DNA of 64,000 nt from Pseudomonas simiae (GTDB lineage: Bacteria > Pseudomonadota > Gammaproteobacteria > Pseudomonadales > Pseudomonadaceae): assembly GCF_900111895.1 (NCBI RefSeq), contig NZ_FOKB01000004.1, positions 434,001-498,000 of the forward strand. Direction: 5' to 3'. This document shows, piece by piece, positions 47,601 to 52,947 of the stretch (the first letter of the stretch is position 1; the number at the start of each line of letters is the position of its first letter). Position numbers and translations under genes: made by a program. Below the pieces are notes generated by a model. It saw only the letters and a program-made list of their open reading frames with translations. It had not been told where the DNA came from and did not search any database.

Positions 47601-48271
47601 CTGGTGCCGCTGAAGACCACACCGTTACGGTTCATGATCATCACCGTGCCGGCGCCGTTGATCTGGCCTTGAATTTCGCTGGGCCGCGCATTCGGGTCAT
47701 TGACGCGGTTGAGCACTGCCCAAGTGGACTGCTGCTGGAAATCGACGGTGGTATTGCGCCCGACGTTGAAGGTTTCCCAGTTGAGGATCGCCTTGTCGGC
47801 CGTCTGCTCGATGGTCACCGTGGTCTTGCCGCCGGATTGGCTCTGGATCGGGCCCTTGGCGTTGGTCCAGCCCTGGGTCAGGCTGTTATCGACCTGCAGG
47901 CCGCCCTTGCCCAAACCGTCTGGGATGTTCGAGACCTGACCGAACGCTGCCTGACGCCCCGCCGCTTGCGCCGCCTGCTGAGCCGCAATCGCCGCGACGC
48001 TGGTGTTCAACGTGCTGATGGAACGCGCCAACTGCTGCTTGGCCTGTGCCTGCTGGTTCAGCGAAGGAATTCCGGGCACCTGGCCGGCACCGGTCCGCGC
48101 GGCCGTGCTCGCCTGGGAAGCGCCCTTGTCGGCAAACCAGCCGGAACTGAACGCCGTAGCCGCCTGGGCATTACCGGCCACCATCAACAAGGCGATGGCC
48201 TGCGCCAAAGGCTTGAGGCGCAGGACGGTCACTGGGGCTTTGAGGTTAACCGGTGTTTTGCAGCGGACCAT
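35699..48271 (-). CDS. pdtA: Giant two-partner-secretion exoprotein (TpsA, filamentous-haemagglutinin type)
   Basis: About 4190 residues from the ATG at 48271 (MVRCKTPVNLKAPVTVLRLKPLAQAI), with a signal peptide ending near residue 37. Residues 140-280 are the TPS secretion domain (ILNWETFNVGRNTTVDFQQ, VLNRVNDPNARPSEIQGQI, GTVMIMNRNGVVFSG, the NxxG-type motif). The body is a very long beta-helix of G/N/D-rich strands. Near residues 3014-3123 are two tandem cysteine-bearing repeats. The last ~370 residues (ENELVTWLAERFGFVGDTAQARAYY onwards) resemble the C-terminal DUF3739 region of such proteins. PdtB should export it to the surface. P. aeruginosa PdtA (PA0690) is phosphate-depletion induced and linked to virulence; a similar role is inferred. 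Confidence 0.9.
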   Translation of the reverse strand: MVRCKTPVNLKAPVTVLRLKPLAQAIALLMVAGNAQAATAFSSGWFADKGASQASTAARTGAGQVPGIPSLNQQAQAKQQLARSISTLNTSVAAIAAQQAAQAAGRQAAFGQVSNIPDGLGKGGLQVDNSLTQGWTNAKGPIQSQSGGKTTVTIEQTADKAILNWETFNVGRNTTVDFQQQSTWAVLNRVNDPNARPSEIQGQINGAGTVMIMNRNGVVFSGTSQVNVRNLVAAAATMTDDQFTQRGLYVDTNGTQPTFTDAAGKVEVQRGALIQTHTAATSTDSGGYALLLGSEVENAGTIITAKGQATLAAGDSFYIRKGVGTAGNDRSTTRGNEVATSLKAGSTAGNVTNSGLIMASTGDITLTGHQVQQNGVALASTSVDTRGTIHLLNAASDTRGSVTLGEGSTTAVLLDASGSTALNSQKDNGLIKLDGTPANLITGQFNNLSAVVDRTDQSRIEIVSGGTVDFQKGSITLATGGQVAVSAGQRSLVRDGAMIDVSGAIGVKVAMESNAIKINVQGNEQRDAPVNRDGGQLINNDVWVDLRELVFVPAGTNGYATDRWYTAGGLLEVGGYLGTQGHSVGEWMAQGGTVTFTGKEAVTQKGAQINLSGGTVDVQAGYIQQTWLKGPDGRLYEVSKAPGDILYSGFYKGYEDTSVRWGQTESYYNPLIAPQRRYEAGYTVGRDAGKLVIGTSSAVLEGQVISDVFQGDRQTQAPTINLDGYQQSQKARAQRAQLIIGQYIPVYNKTTGTLRYALSGTSDQVLIDSNTQKIADGLDLGTVLPSDRQGKILLDSDQLNGARLGAVKVAAKQQVNVNGALSVADGGDITLFGPGVQINANLTAHGGSVNAGNILSQVDPLKAGEVTDTILAGGSNVNVAAGVKLDTSGRWNNLALDPAASAGVAYVNGGKVSLRSASNVNLAAGSVVDASSGGTLGVDGKLTGGKGGNVTLGALGALALEGDVRGYGVNGGGTLALQAHKVQIGESTNAVGSDTLKLAGDFFNKGFSAYDITGNEGLIVTDGTQVDVSLPVFRLGAQASGMPTGSDPATALERWTPPLYQEDAAKGVLTQRRGAGVSLTAGHVNSTAAQLATTALTVGQGAVIHVDPGQAINLRSVGQLTMDGTLNAWGGNVSLGGLTTGASEAVNAIGHGRSIWVGEQAVIDVSARAATAVDNRGRTYGLVRDGGSLNIGGTFDLNTGLAKASDLFVVVRNGARLEASGTQALINVPGQGAVQAASNGGSITLASNNGLYLEGSFVARAGGAGAAGGSLNVALDTPYYQKASVTDRVLKVRELVLGQAHQPTALAGTAEDAAASLAYGQGRLGVDQVSAGGFDNLALLSNGLLSFDGDVTLNMGQSLRLYSRGYGLSDNAAGNSRINLSAPHLLLAGFLAPEETGKDLYVRPVPVLPAPSQQATEAQLTATGSLIDVRGNVIFGNRSHVFRADNSQASLERRGFDQVNLTSQGDLRFLAGAAENDIITGVSTQLLTQGDMTLRAAQLYPATEVSARVIAGYRGQSTTTSLDLDFDPLRTLTIGRVGSADAPIPYSAFGRLQLGAATVRQGGVVRAPLGLIDIGSMGSSVVQLLPGSLTSVSGKGLVLPYGGTLDGQVYKYNGKTVKFIGQGGVVTREGDLNVGVILGGKTISVLPDATLDLSGGGDLLGAGFVSGCGGSTDARYNPLVQFGANGGFVLPGLSTNPIYAIVPGIQPGAAPVAAEGGAVTPLVGQQITIGAGVPGLPAGTYTLMPSTYALMPGAFRVEINGLAGQGSGTATTLMRNGSWATSGHLSIAHTGISNSVASQLTLTSADTLRRYSDYNETRYAQFARADAARLGVPRPMLEADAKTLKLALRPGDGAEAFSFQGIGRFGAASGGYGGTVAVIDRSTQGIEVVGAGQSATAGFAGITFNADSLNALGASRLVVGGMTVVEYGQSGNFIYLANGVNRADSNVILRNGATLAAPEVFLVSNTGSIIVEQGASINTLGRGNASYDARDGYIYQVANTLAVSNGLLNVISAPKVGSVISQGINIGACSSGVCGGQTGLYSNGSIVALTDSTFQLGEQVRYGTRHLNLGVSTLNLGSAEALAAAAAANRLPTGLTLSQALLDRLLRGDTQFGAPALETLQLSARDGFNFYGNAVLDTYDPLTGKSLLSNLMLSTPALYGAGGANDVASIHTANLIWLGAITAPGAVVAGGAGTGSGRLDVNAERIEFGYGAFGQPSNVKSFDRLALGFANVTLNASERITANHKGSLSVYQRQGAYDPVSGFQYSGGNLTIRTPLMTGEAGSVNVIKAGGAIDIGASAGPRGTASGQGAELSLQGESIRVASAVVLPSGKVSLSARGDVMLTDDALIDVAGRAIPFNDVTQYGWGGDVLLDSRSGNILQAAGSTIDLSAKHNQAGKLRAVATDAAGGIVDLQGKILGSSSGHYLAGGTSIPYLAGTVEIQAQRLGSSGALDQQFADLNQRLNNGEVFGARSFQLKQGDLTIGNGLKAGTISVSVDNGSLRVNGLVDASGERVGSINLAGKNGLTLDSTAVLDAHGSKLRVDSYGKIIDAPNRASVVLGSGTGQLTLADGVRIDLRHGTDGAAGNDGRNRGTLALNAPRLFNPDGSSNDINIDASGRLIVQGARSITLNGMATYDDAPEKTDPTASGRPYQEITQGYLDGKHALSEAFINAAKSNLNLLNNKLAGLNNATYADAFHLRPGVEIVSKTPDGDLVVQGDLDLSGYRYASLNPNSQKDNSIYGSGESGSLTLRAGGDLNIYGSINDGFAKPPVSEDDKGWVLLPGVDFSGGNIVVPGNGVTLADGTAFPAGATLNYDLPIKGLTVAAGTRLPVVATLAQDLVLPAGSVLSADVRDGSGNLLFAAGTLLSQAQTLVAGTQLGAGMLLTEGTRLQAMTWPKGVPLPTVHGATLANNSVLLSGNKALPKGGLIPAGTDVKLPNGATSVQLRVGVSGAAGQVWAISPMLAEGTQSWSLRLVAGADTEAADSRILQAHPRSGEIHLADNHYGMFAKEMPAKGVQTWTAQAVIDMGFAGVVVKEGDPIDQAVLDGFGLGSIEDFCAATPEYCKPKVTYVFTQYAADDLANNGINVVVGTEMTDAFFQSIGYPSVEEVCATAPDYCLLKADKEYAAVPSSTRFSVIRTGTGDLELLSAGSLSMDSLYGVYTAGTSSTGTFAGDPYNLPKAKPAGADPAAKTVLNDTGSFFEKFVNGSPTSIYRAWYPEAGGNLTLTVGGDLTGNITSVTGLNPARPNPRDAGVDSAAVGNWLWRQGSSDVATGGQAQPTAWWINFGSYTATTAADKLLGFTGFGALGGGNVDVDVSGNAGVLNTLGYSTQHVEANPHSQGLVLAVGSTGRVASDGSLQLTGGGDLRVRIGGALNPASVADSGDHRDGVLVNLRGDVQLRSATVGSVDVMYGSVAGVQSPGETRAYDPLVATRGVARGGMTLVPGDATFNLQTLGDLVVQNVEDPGRVVLSHLSPFAQGAEQGTGTSWFTLWTKGTSIDLFSLGGNLTPFSRSDATADLAVVYPSIVRATAASGSLYYGKAAQAQANGDNNYTYPLLLAPGENGQLQFMAQDSIYAGGMTVSQSGTAQSTTATPWHPAYQGRIGNAVKASNLSVNGNSGSQPLFVFGPGTAALSPGGSAEPARFYAIDGDLVGVSSGRVIAFGTTVGSLHEGQTWYEGNGSVWMMAGRDIVSSGRRFGQDSLAVAGMRTQDNLIIHDNPNDISVVSAGRDILYSNFQVAGPGLLELSAGRNILLSGSGALGESSVTSLGPLLAGDNRPGASIVMQAGVGPHGPDYLRFVEAYLNPVNLAQPGESIQGNKVAKTYENELVTWLAERFGFVGDTAQARAYYAALPAEQQRVFARDLYFAELKAAGREYNTDGSVRQGSYLRGRAAIAALFPDKDVAGNPIAYTGDITLFGGSGVHTNFGGSIQMFTPGGSQTFGIEGEAPPSTAGVITQGAGDIQLYSMGSILLGQSRIMTTFGGSIMGWTSEGDINAGRGSKTTVVYTPPKRVYDNWGNVALSPSVPSTGAGIATLNPIPEVPAGDIDLIAPLGTIDAGEAGIRVSGNVNIAALRVVNAANIQSQGKSSGVPVSAAVNTNAMTSASAAGAAASQAAEDAARSQQAAAKQGRPSIMTVEVLSLGNEPLPQEPAPAQKTSGYNPDSPVQVLGAGPLSEQARARLTEEERKQISL

Positions 48272-48359
48272 CGGGACTCTTCCTTCTTTGTTATCGCCTG
48301 GGAGCAAGACAGCCTCACGTATGAGGGTTAGGCGGTTGGCAAGGCGCGGGACTGAACTT

Positions 48360-48377
48360 CTGTCATGGAAAGTTCAT
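48360..48377. promoter_or_regulatory. Candidate PhoB half-site upstream of pdtA
   Basis: ctgtcat (48360-48366) is an exact PHO half-site followed after 4 bases by a poor second half (agttcat). It lies about 90 bases before the pdtA start but is oriented away from the gene, so it is weak evidence. P. aeruginosa pdtA is PhoB-dependent. Confidence 0.3.
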
Positions 48378-48392
48378 GCAGGGCTGTTAACG

Positions 48393-48427
48393 CAAAAAAA
48401 TCAGCAACGGCACAGGCCGTTGCTGAT
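48393..48427 (-). terminator. Strong intrinsic terminator after lapA
   Basis: atcagcaacgg (48400-48410) and ccgttgctgat (48417-48427) form a perfect 11-bp stem with a 6-base loop; on the minus strand it is followed by seven Ts (48394-48400). It ends lapA transcription and separates lapA from the pdtA promoter. Confidence 0.9.
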
Positions 48428-48454
48428 CGGTAGTGCGGGTCGTGGAAGCTTGGG

Positions 48455-49636
48455 TTACAGCGGACGACCGATGGCGTTGCAGACGCTGGTGTTGCCGATG
48501 CCTTGAGCGTTGGAAGCTGTGGCGAAGGTGTCACGCACGGCTTTTTTCCAGTTGGCTGGCAGCGGTACGAAGCGGTTGTTGCTGATGGCGGTGTCGTTGT
48601 TACCGAAAGCACCGTAGTGACGAGCGAAGAAGCTGCGCACTTGGGTGGTCTGGGTAGCGTCGGCGTAGCACTGGCTGAAGATCAGGTTAGTGAAGCCCAG
48701 GATCGGGTAGCCGCTGGAGGGGTAAGCGAAGGTGGCTGGGCCGCTTGCAGTGGCAGCAAACACCGGCACCCAGTTGTCCGGGTTGGTAGCGTCGATGAAC
48801 GAGCCATCAGCGCGGGCTTCGGTTGGCGCTGGAACCAGGCCGATTGCAGCCGAGACGTTGGCAGGTGCAGGGGAAACACCGCCAACCTTGGCGACTTTGG
48901 TGGCGTCATCCAGACCGGCCAGGGTGGTCGCCGCGTAATCCGGGCTCATGTAGGTGATACGGCCTTCAACGGCGTTCAATGCATCCATCACGCCCTGGCT
49001 GCCAGTGGCGGCCACCGCCGTCGATGGCAGACCACCGCCGTAGCTTGAAGAGAAGGTGGTGGTCACAGCGAAAGGTTGGGCTTCGGTGCATTTGGCATTC
49101 AGGAAGCGTGTGAACAGTTCAGTGGTGCCGCTGGACTCGCTGCGATACACCAGGGCAATCGGGCCAGTGCGGCCGGAGTTGGTGATCTGGTTCCAAGTGG
49201 TCAAACGACCGGAGAACACACCACACAGTTGGTCAACGCTCAGGTCAACCGCGTTGGTGCCTGCCTTGTTGAACGGAATGGCAACCGAAGTGGCTACCGA
49301 AGGCACCTGGATCAGCTTGCCCCAGGCAGGTTGCTTGGTGGACGCATAGGTCGACAGCTCAGTGGCGCTCAGCTTCGAGTCGCTGCCAGCCCAGTGCACG
49401 TTCTTGTTGGTCACGCCAGCCACGAACTTGGTGTAGTCATTGTTCAGGAACGCCGATTTGCCGTTGCCGCTGCCCACACCGATGTACGGAGCGAAGCCAG
49501 TGGTGAGTACGCCAGCGGTTTGATACAGCGGCTGTGGCAGAGTCGCGCCGCCGCCATTGATGTCTGCCATTGCAGCCTGGGCCGAGCACAGTGCGGCGAG
49601 GGTCACGGATACCGCGAGAACGTTGCGCTTAAACAT
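48455..49636 (-). CDS. lapA: Secreted DING-type phosphate-binding/phosphatase protein
   Basis: A 393-residue protein from the ATG at 49636, with a GAAAGGAGA ribosome site. The signal peptide (MFKRNVLAVSVTLAALCSAQAAMA) is cut before D25-I-N-G, giving the DING terminus (DINGGGATLPQPLYQTAGVL). The rest is a PstS-like periplasmic-binding fold with YRSESSGTTELFTRFL, a phosphate-site signature, and VPSVATSVAIPFNKAG. In P. aeruginosa the syntenic LapA (PA0688) is a low-molecular-weight alkaline phosphatase exported by the Hxc type II system, whose genes lie next door here. It is not PstS itself, since no pstCAB follows. A strong terminator ends the gene. Confidence 0.85.
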   Translation of the reverse strand: MFKRNVLAVSVTLAALCSAQAAMADINGGGATLPQPLYQTAGVLTTGFAPYIGVGSGNGKSAFLNNDYTKFVAGVTNKNVHWAGSDSKLSATELSTYASTKQPAWGKLIQVPSVATSVAIPFNKAGTNAVDLSVDQLCGVFSGRLTTWNQITNSGRTGPIALVYRSESSGTTELFTRFLNAKCTEAQPFAVTTTFSSSYGGGLPSTAVAATGSQGVMDALNAVEGRITYMSPDYAATTLAGLDDATKVAKVGGVSPAPANVSAAIGLVPAPTEARADGSFIDATNPDNWVPVFAATASGPATFAYPSSGYPILGFTNLIFSQCYADATQTTQVRSFFARHYGAFGNNDTAISNNRFVPLPANWKKAVRDTFATASNAQGIGNTSVCNAIGRPL

Positions 49637-49779
49637 GAAGAATCTCCTTTCGTCGTGTTTGTACGTTTGGGGTAGAGGGCTCTTGCATGACGCCATGGCT
49701 TCGGTCCCGAGCCTGAACTACCTGGGGTAGCTACGGGGGTGGCCAGGGGTAAAACCATGGGAGAGAAAGTCGCAGTTTC

Positions 49780-49811
49780 CGATGACGGTTATGGGAAAAA
49801 ACCTCGGGAGG
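49780..49811 (-). promoter_or_regulatory. Candidate VreI or PhoB promoter upstream of lapA
   Basis: On the minus strand the motif CTCCCGAGG is followed after 14 bases by CGTCAT. The same CTCCCGAGG with TGACAT at the same distance lies before hxcT (58182-58211). A third partial copy (CACCCGAGAATC) lies 32 bases further upstream. It sits about 140 bases before lapA. It could be a sigma-factor -35/-10 pair, or the CCGTCAT could be a PHO half-site. Nothing else was identified in the 329-base gap except a palindromic ctacctggggtag at 49720-49732. Confidence 0.35.
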
Positions 49812-49965
49812 AACGCCTTGATTTTTAAAAAGATTCTCGGGTGTTTTGGTCACGGTTTCGAGCGGTTTGGGCGCAGGTGACAGCGAGGTTTCAGCAGGCG
49901 TGGCTGGAGCCCGCGCAGGGTGTGAAAATGTGACGCTACAAGGCACCCGAGGTCGGTCGGGTGAG

Positions 49966-51177
49966 CTAGGTGACCAGCTGGTTTATTTCAATGATCGGCA
50001 ACAGCACCGCCATGACGATCACCAACACCACGGCGCCCATTACCACAATCATTAACGGCTCCAGCAACGCGGTCATGCCCATGGCCCGGCGCTCGATATC
50101 CCGCGACAGGGTCTGCGCCGCACGCTCCAGCATCGGCGGCAACGCGCCGGTCTTTTCACCGCTGGCGATCAGGTGGATCAACACCGGCGGGAACACCTTT
50201 TCCACCGCCAGCGCTGGGGCCAGGTTGACGCCTTCGCGCACCTTGGCGGTGGCGTCGTTGACACATTGGCTCAGGCGATCATTGGACAGGGTCTGCCGCG
50301 CCGCTTCCAGGGCGCGCAACAGCGGCACCCCGGCACCGCCGAGAATCGCCAGGGTCGAGGCGAACCGCGCAGTGTTCAGGCCCAGCACGAAACGCCCGAT
50401 CAGCGGCAAGCGCAACACCCGGCTATGCCAACTCAAACGTGCCACCGGGTTGCGCAAATACAGGCGCCAGCTCCAGAAACCACCGACCATCCCGGCAAAA
50501 CACAACCCACCCCAGGCGCGGACGAAATCGCTGGCATTGAGCATCGCCAGGGTCAACCCGGGCAAATCCTGGCGCGCCTGGGAGAACGCACTGACCACCT
50601 GCGGCACCACATAGCTCAACAGGAAAATCACAATGCCAATGGACACCAACCCCACCACGCCAGGATAGATAAACGCGGTGAGGATCTTGCCGCGCAGGTT
50701 GTTGCGATCTTCGATGTAGTCGGCCAGGCGTTCCATCACCTGGGCCAGGTCGCCGGACTCCTCCCCCGCCGCAATCAGCGCGCGATAAATCGACGGAAAA
50801 TCCCGTGGCCGCGCCGCCAACGCATCCGCCAGGCGCATGCCACCGCGCACATCGGCGCGCACCGCGCTCAAGGTCTGGGCGATATGTTTTTTCTCGGCCT
50901 GCTCCACCGTGGCACTCAACGCGGCTTCCAACGGCAGGCTCGCGCCCAACAGGCTTGCGAGTTGCCGCGTGGCCCAGGCCAGGTCGTTGTCCGACAGCTT
51001 GGCAGTGAACAGGCTGCTGCCGGCCGCGGCTTGCTGATTACCCTCGATCTGCACCAGCAACGCCGTCAAGCCTCGGCTACGCAAGTTGGCAAACGCCGCG
51101 CTCTGGCTGTCGGCCTCCACATGCCCGGCCTCGACGTTGCCGTTGGCATCGGCGGCCTCATAGCGATAGCGATTCAT
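49966..51177 (-). CDS. hxcS: Type II secretion inner-membrane platform protein (GspF)
   Basis: A 403-residue protein with two GspF/PilC repeats: the first around residues 70-195 (ATRQLASLLGASLPLEAALSATVEQAEKKHIAQTLSAVRADVRGGMRLADALA), the second around 270-395 (FASTLAILGGAGVPLLRALEAARQTLSNDRLSQCVNDATAKVREGVNLAPALA), and three membrane helices. It anchors the pseudopilus assembly platform. Its ATG overlaps the hxcR stop by one base (TGATG). It is PA0687 in position; lapA follows after a 329-base gap. Confidence 0.92.
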   Translation of the reverse strand: MNRYRYEAADANGNVEAGHVEADSQSAAFANLRSRGLTALLVQIEGNQQAAAGSSLFTAKLSDNDLAWATRQLASLLGASLPLEAALSATVEQAEKKHIAQTLSAVRADVRGGMRLADALAARPRDFPSIYRALIAAGEESGDLAQVMERLADYIEDRNNLRGKILTAFIYPGVVGLVSIGIVIFLLSYVVPQVVSAFSQARQDLPGLTLAMLNASDFVRAWGGLCFAGMVGGFWSWRLYLRNPVARLSWHSRVLRLPLIGRFVLGLNTARFASTLAILGGAGVPLLRALEAARQTLSNDRLSQCVNDATAKVREGVNLAPALAVEKVFPPVLIHLIASGEKTGALPPMLERAAQTLSRDIERRAMGMTALLEPLMIVVMGAVVLVIVMAVLLPIIEINQLVT

Positions 51178-52595
51178 CAGGCGTCCCGTGTCACACGCAG
51201 GATTTCTTCCGGCGCGGTGGCGCCGCTGTGCACCCAGCGCTCGCCGTCTTCACGCATGCTGAACATCCCGGCGCGACGGGCGGCCAGGCGCAGGTCCTGC
51301 TCGTTGGCGCCCTGGTGGATCAGGCTGCGTACATCGTCGTCGACGCAGAACAACTCATGGATCCCGGTACGGCCGCTATAGCCGATCTGGTTGCACTGTG
51401 CGCAGCCCACAGGGCGCCAAGTACCGGGAGCGGACGGGTCTTCCTGCTTGCAGTGCGGGCACAGGCGCCGCACCAGGCGCTGGGCCAACACGCCGAGCAA
51501 CGATGACGCCAACAGGAACGGTTCGACACCCATATCAATCAGCCGGTTGACCGCCGACACCGCATCGTTGGTGTGCAAGGTCGCCAGCACCAAGTGACCT
51601 GTGAGTGATGCCTGCACAGCGATTTGTGCGGTCTCCAGGTCACGGATTTCGCCGATCATGATGATGTCCGGGTCCTGGCGCAGGATCGCCCGCAGGGCCA
51701 GGCCGAAGGTCATGTCGATCTTGGCGTTGACCTGGATCTGGCTGATACCCGGCAGGTCGTACTCCACCGGGTCTTCCACGGTAAGGATATTGCTGGTGCT
51801 CGCGTCCAGCCGCGCCAGGGCGGCATACAGGCTGGTGGTCTTGCCGCTGCCGGTGGGGCCGGTGACCAGCACGATGCCGTGGGGTTGGCGGATCAGCGTA
51901 TCCAGGCGTGCCAGCAATTGCGGCGCCATGCCCAGGGTCTCCAATTGCAGGCGCCCGGCTTGTTTGTCCAGCAGGCGCATGACGACTCTTTCGCCATGGC
52001 CGGTGGGCACCGTGGACACCCGAATGTCGATGGGCCGCCCGGCCACGCGCAGGGCAATACGACCGTCTTGGGGCAGGCGTTTTTCGGCAATATCGAGCTG
52101 GGCCATGATCTTGATCCGTGACACGAGCGCGCCATGCAACGCCTTGCGTGGCGACACCACGTCACGCAGGGTGCCGTCGACGCGGTAGCGCACTACGGAG
52201 TGGGTTTCGTAGGGTTCGATGTGGATGTCGCTGGCCTCGTCGCGGGCGGCCTGGGTGAGCAAGGCGTTGATCATGCGGATGACTGGCGCGCCGTCCTGGG
52301 TGTCGAGCAGGTCGGTGATCTCGGGCATATCTTGCATCAGGCGGTCGAGGTCTACCTCGTTTTCAGCCGCGCCGACGACGGCGGCGGCGCTACCAGTGTC
52401 GGCGTAGGCACTGGTGAGCAGGCCGTCGAGTTCGTCATCGCGTACTTGTTCGAGGTGGGTTTGGCCGAATTGGCGGTGGACTTCGCTGATCGACCAGCCG
52501 GGGGTTGAGGGGCAAACCGTCAGTAGCATGCCTTGGTCGCCGGGGCGCAGGAGGATGCGTTGGGATTTGGCCCAGGCGTACGGCAATAGGCTCAT
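51177..52595 (-). CDS. hxcR: Type II secretion ATPase (GspE)
   Basis: A 472-residue hexameric traffic ATPase. The N1E-like start leads to the conserved ASDIHIEPYE (near residue 121), Walker A GPTGSGKTT (246-254), the Asp box with LTVEDPVEYDLPGISQIQVN, Walker B DIIMIGEIRD, and the His box LVLATLHTNDA. A tetra-cysteine zinc segment (CPHCKQEDPSAPGTWRPVGCAQC) precedes the C-terminus. It powers pseudopilus assembly in the Hxc machine. The gene begins 22 bases from a mobile-repeat terminal sequence that separates it from hxcQ, so it may have its own promoter. Confidence 0.94.
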   Translation of the reverse strand: MSLLPYAWAKSQRILLRPGDQGMLLTVCPSTPGWSISEVHRQFGQTHLEQVRDDELDGLLTSAYADTGSAAAVVGAAENEVDLDRLMQDMPEITDLLDTQDGAPVIRMINALLTQAARDEASDIHIEPYETHSVVRYRVDGTLRDVVSPRKALHGALVSRIKIMAQLDIAEKRLPQDGRIALRVAGRPIDIRVSTVPTGHGERVVMRLLDKQAGRLQLETLGMAPQLLARLDTLIRQPHGIVLVTGPTGSGKTTSLYAALARLDASTSNILTVEDPVEYDLPGISQIQVNAKIDMTFGLALRAILRQDPDIIMIGEIRDLETAQIAVQASLTGHLVLATLHTNDAVSAVNRLIDMGVEPFLLASSLLGVLAQRLVRRLCPHCKQEDPSAPGTWRPVGCAQCNQIGYSGRTGIHELFCVDDDVRSLIHQGANEQDLRLAARRAGMFSMREDGERWVHSGATAPEEILRVTRDA

Positions 52596-52617
52596 TGGGT
52601 TTGCCCTTTGGAGGGGT

Positions 52618-52940
52618 GTACATATCCGTTGCTGCGGTAACAGCGGCTTAGGGTTCCGGCTTCACGGCGGGTCACTGTGGAAAAGCCCCACAGTAAGCAA
52701 AGGGCTCCTGCCCCAACACTCGGCACCTCGCCTAGACTCGATGTGCCCGTAACCCCTGCCGAATTCCGGCCAGCGTGTTTGACGGTGCGCCTAAAATCAA
52801 AAGCAGTTTTTTGTGTACCGCAGATTGCTTTTCTGTGGGAGCTGGCTTGCCGGCGATGCAGGCACCTCGGTCCATCAGAGACACCGCGTTGATGCCATCG
52901 CAGGCAAGCCAGCTCCCACCTCGCAGCAACGGATATGTAC
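52618..52940. mobile_element. 323-bp element with 19-bp perfect terminal inverted repeats (MITE-like)
   Basis: The left end gtacatatccgttgctgcg (52618-52636) is the exact reverse complement of the right end cgcagcaacggatatgtac (52922-52940). Inside lies a REP doublet (52835-52919). There is no open frame with a ribosome site that looks like a gene. I recognise the end sequence from repeats common in fluorescens-group genomes. The stretch fills the gap between hxcR and hxcQ. A related right end lies at 29803-29816. Confidence 0.7.
52835..52919. repeat. REP doublet nested in the 323-bp element
   Basis: gtgggagctggcttgcc (52835-52851) and ggcaagccagctcccac (52903-52919) are perfect 17-bp inverted copies around a 51-base spacer with imperfect pairing. 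This is the arrangement called REPIN in Pseudomonas. Confidence 0.8.
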
Positions 52941-52947
52941 CCGGCGC

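Noticed and set aside
35699-48271. CRISPR array or tandem DNA repeats inside the large gene
   Set aside because: The similarity is at protein level (beta-helix coils) with no regular identical DNA repeat and spacer pattern.
48455-49636. PstS, the phosphate ABC-transporter binding protein
   Set aside because: The DING N-terminus after the signal peptide and the position beside the Hxc genes match LapA, and no pstC, pstA or pstB follows.
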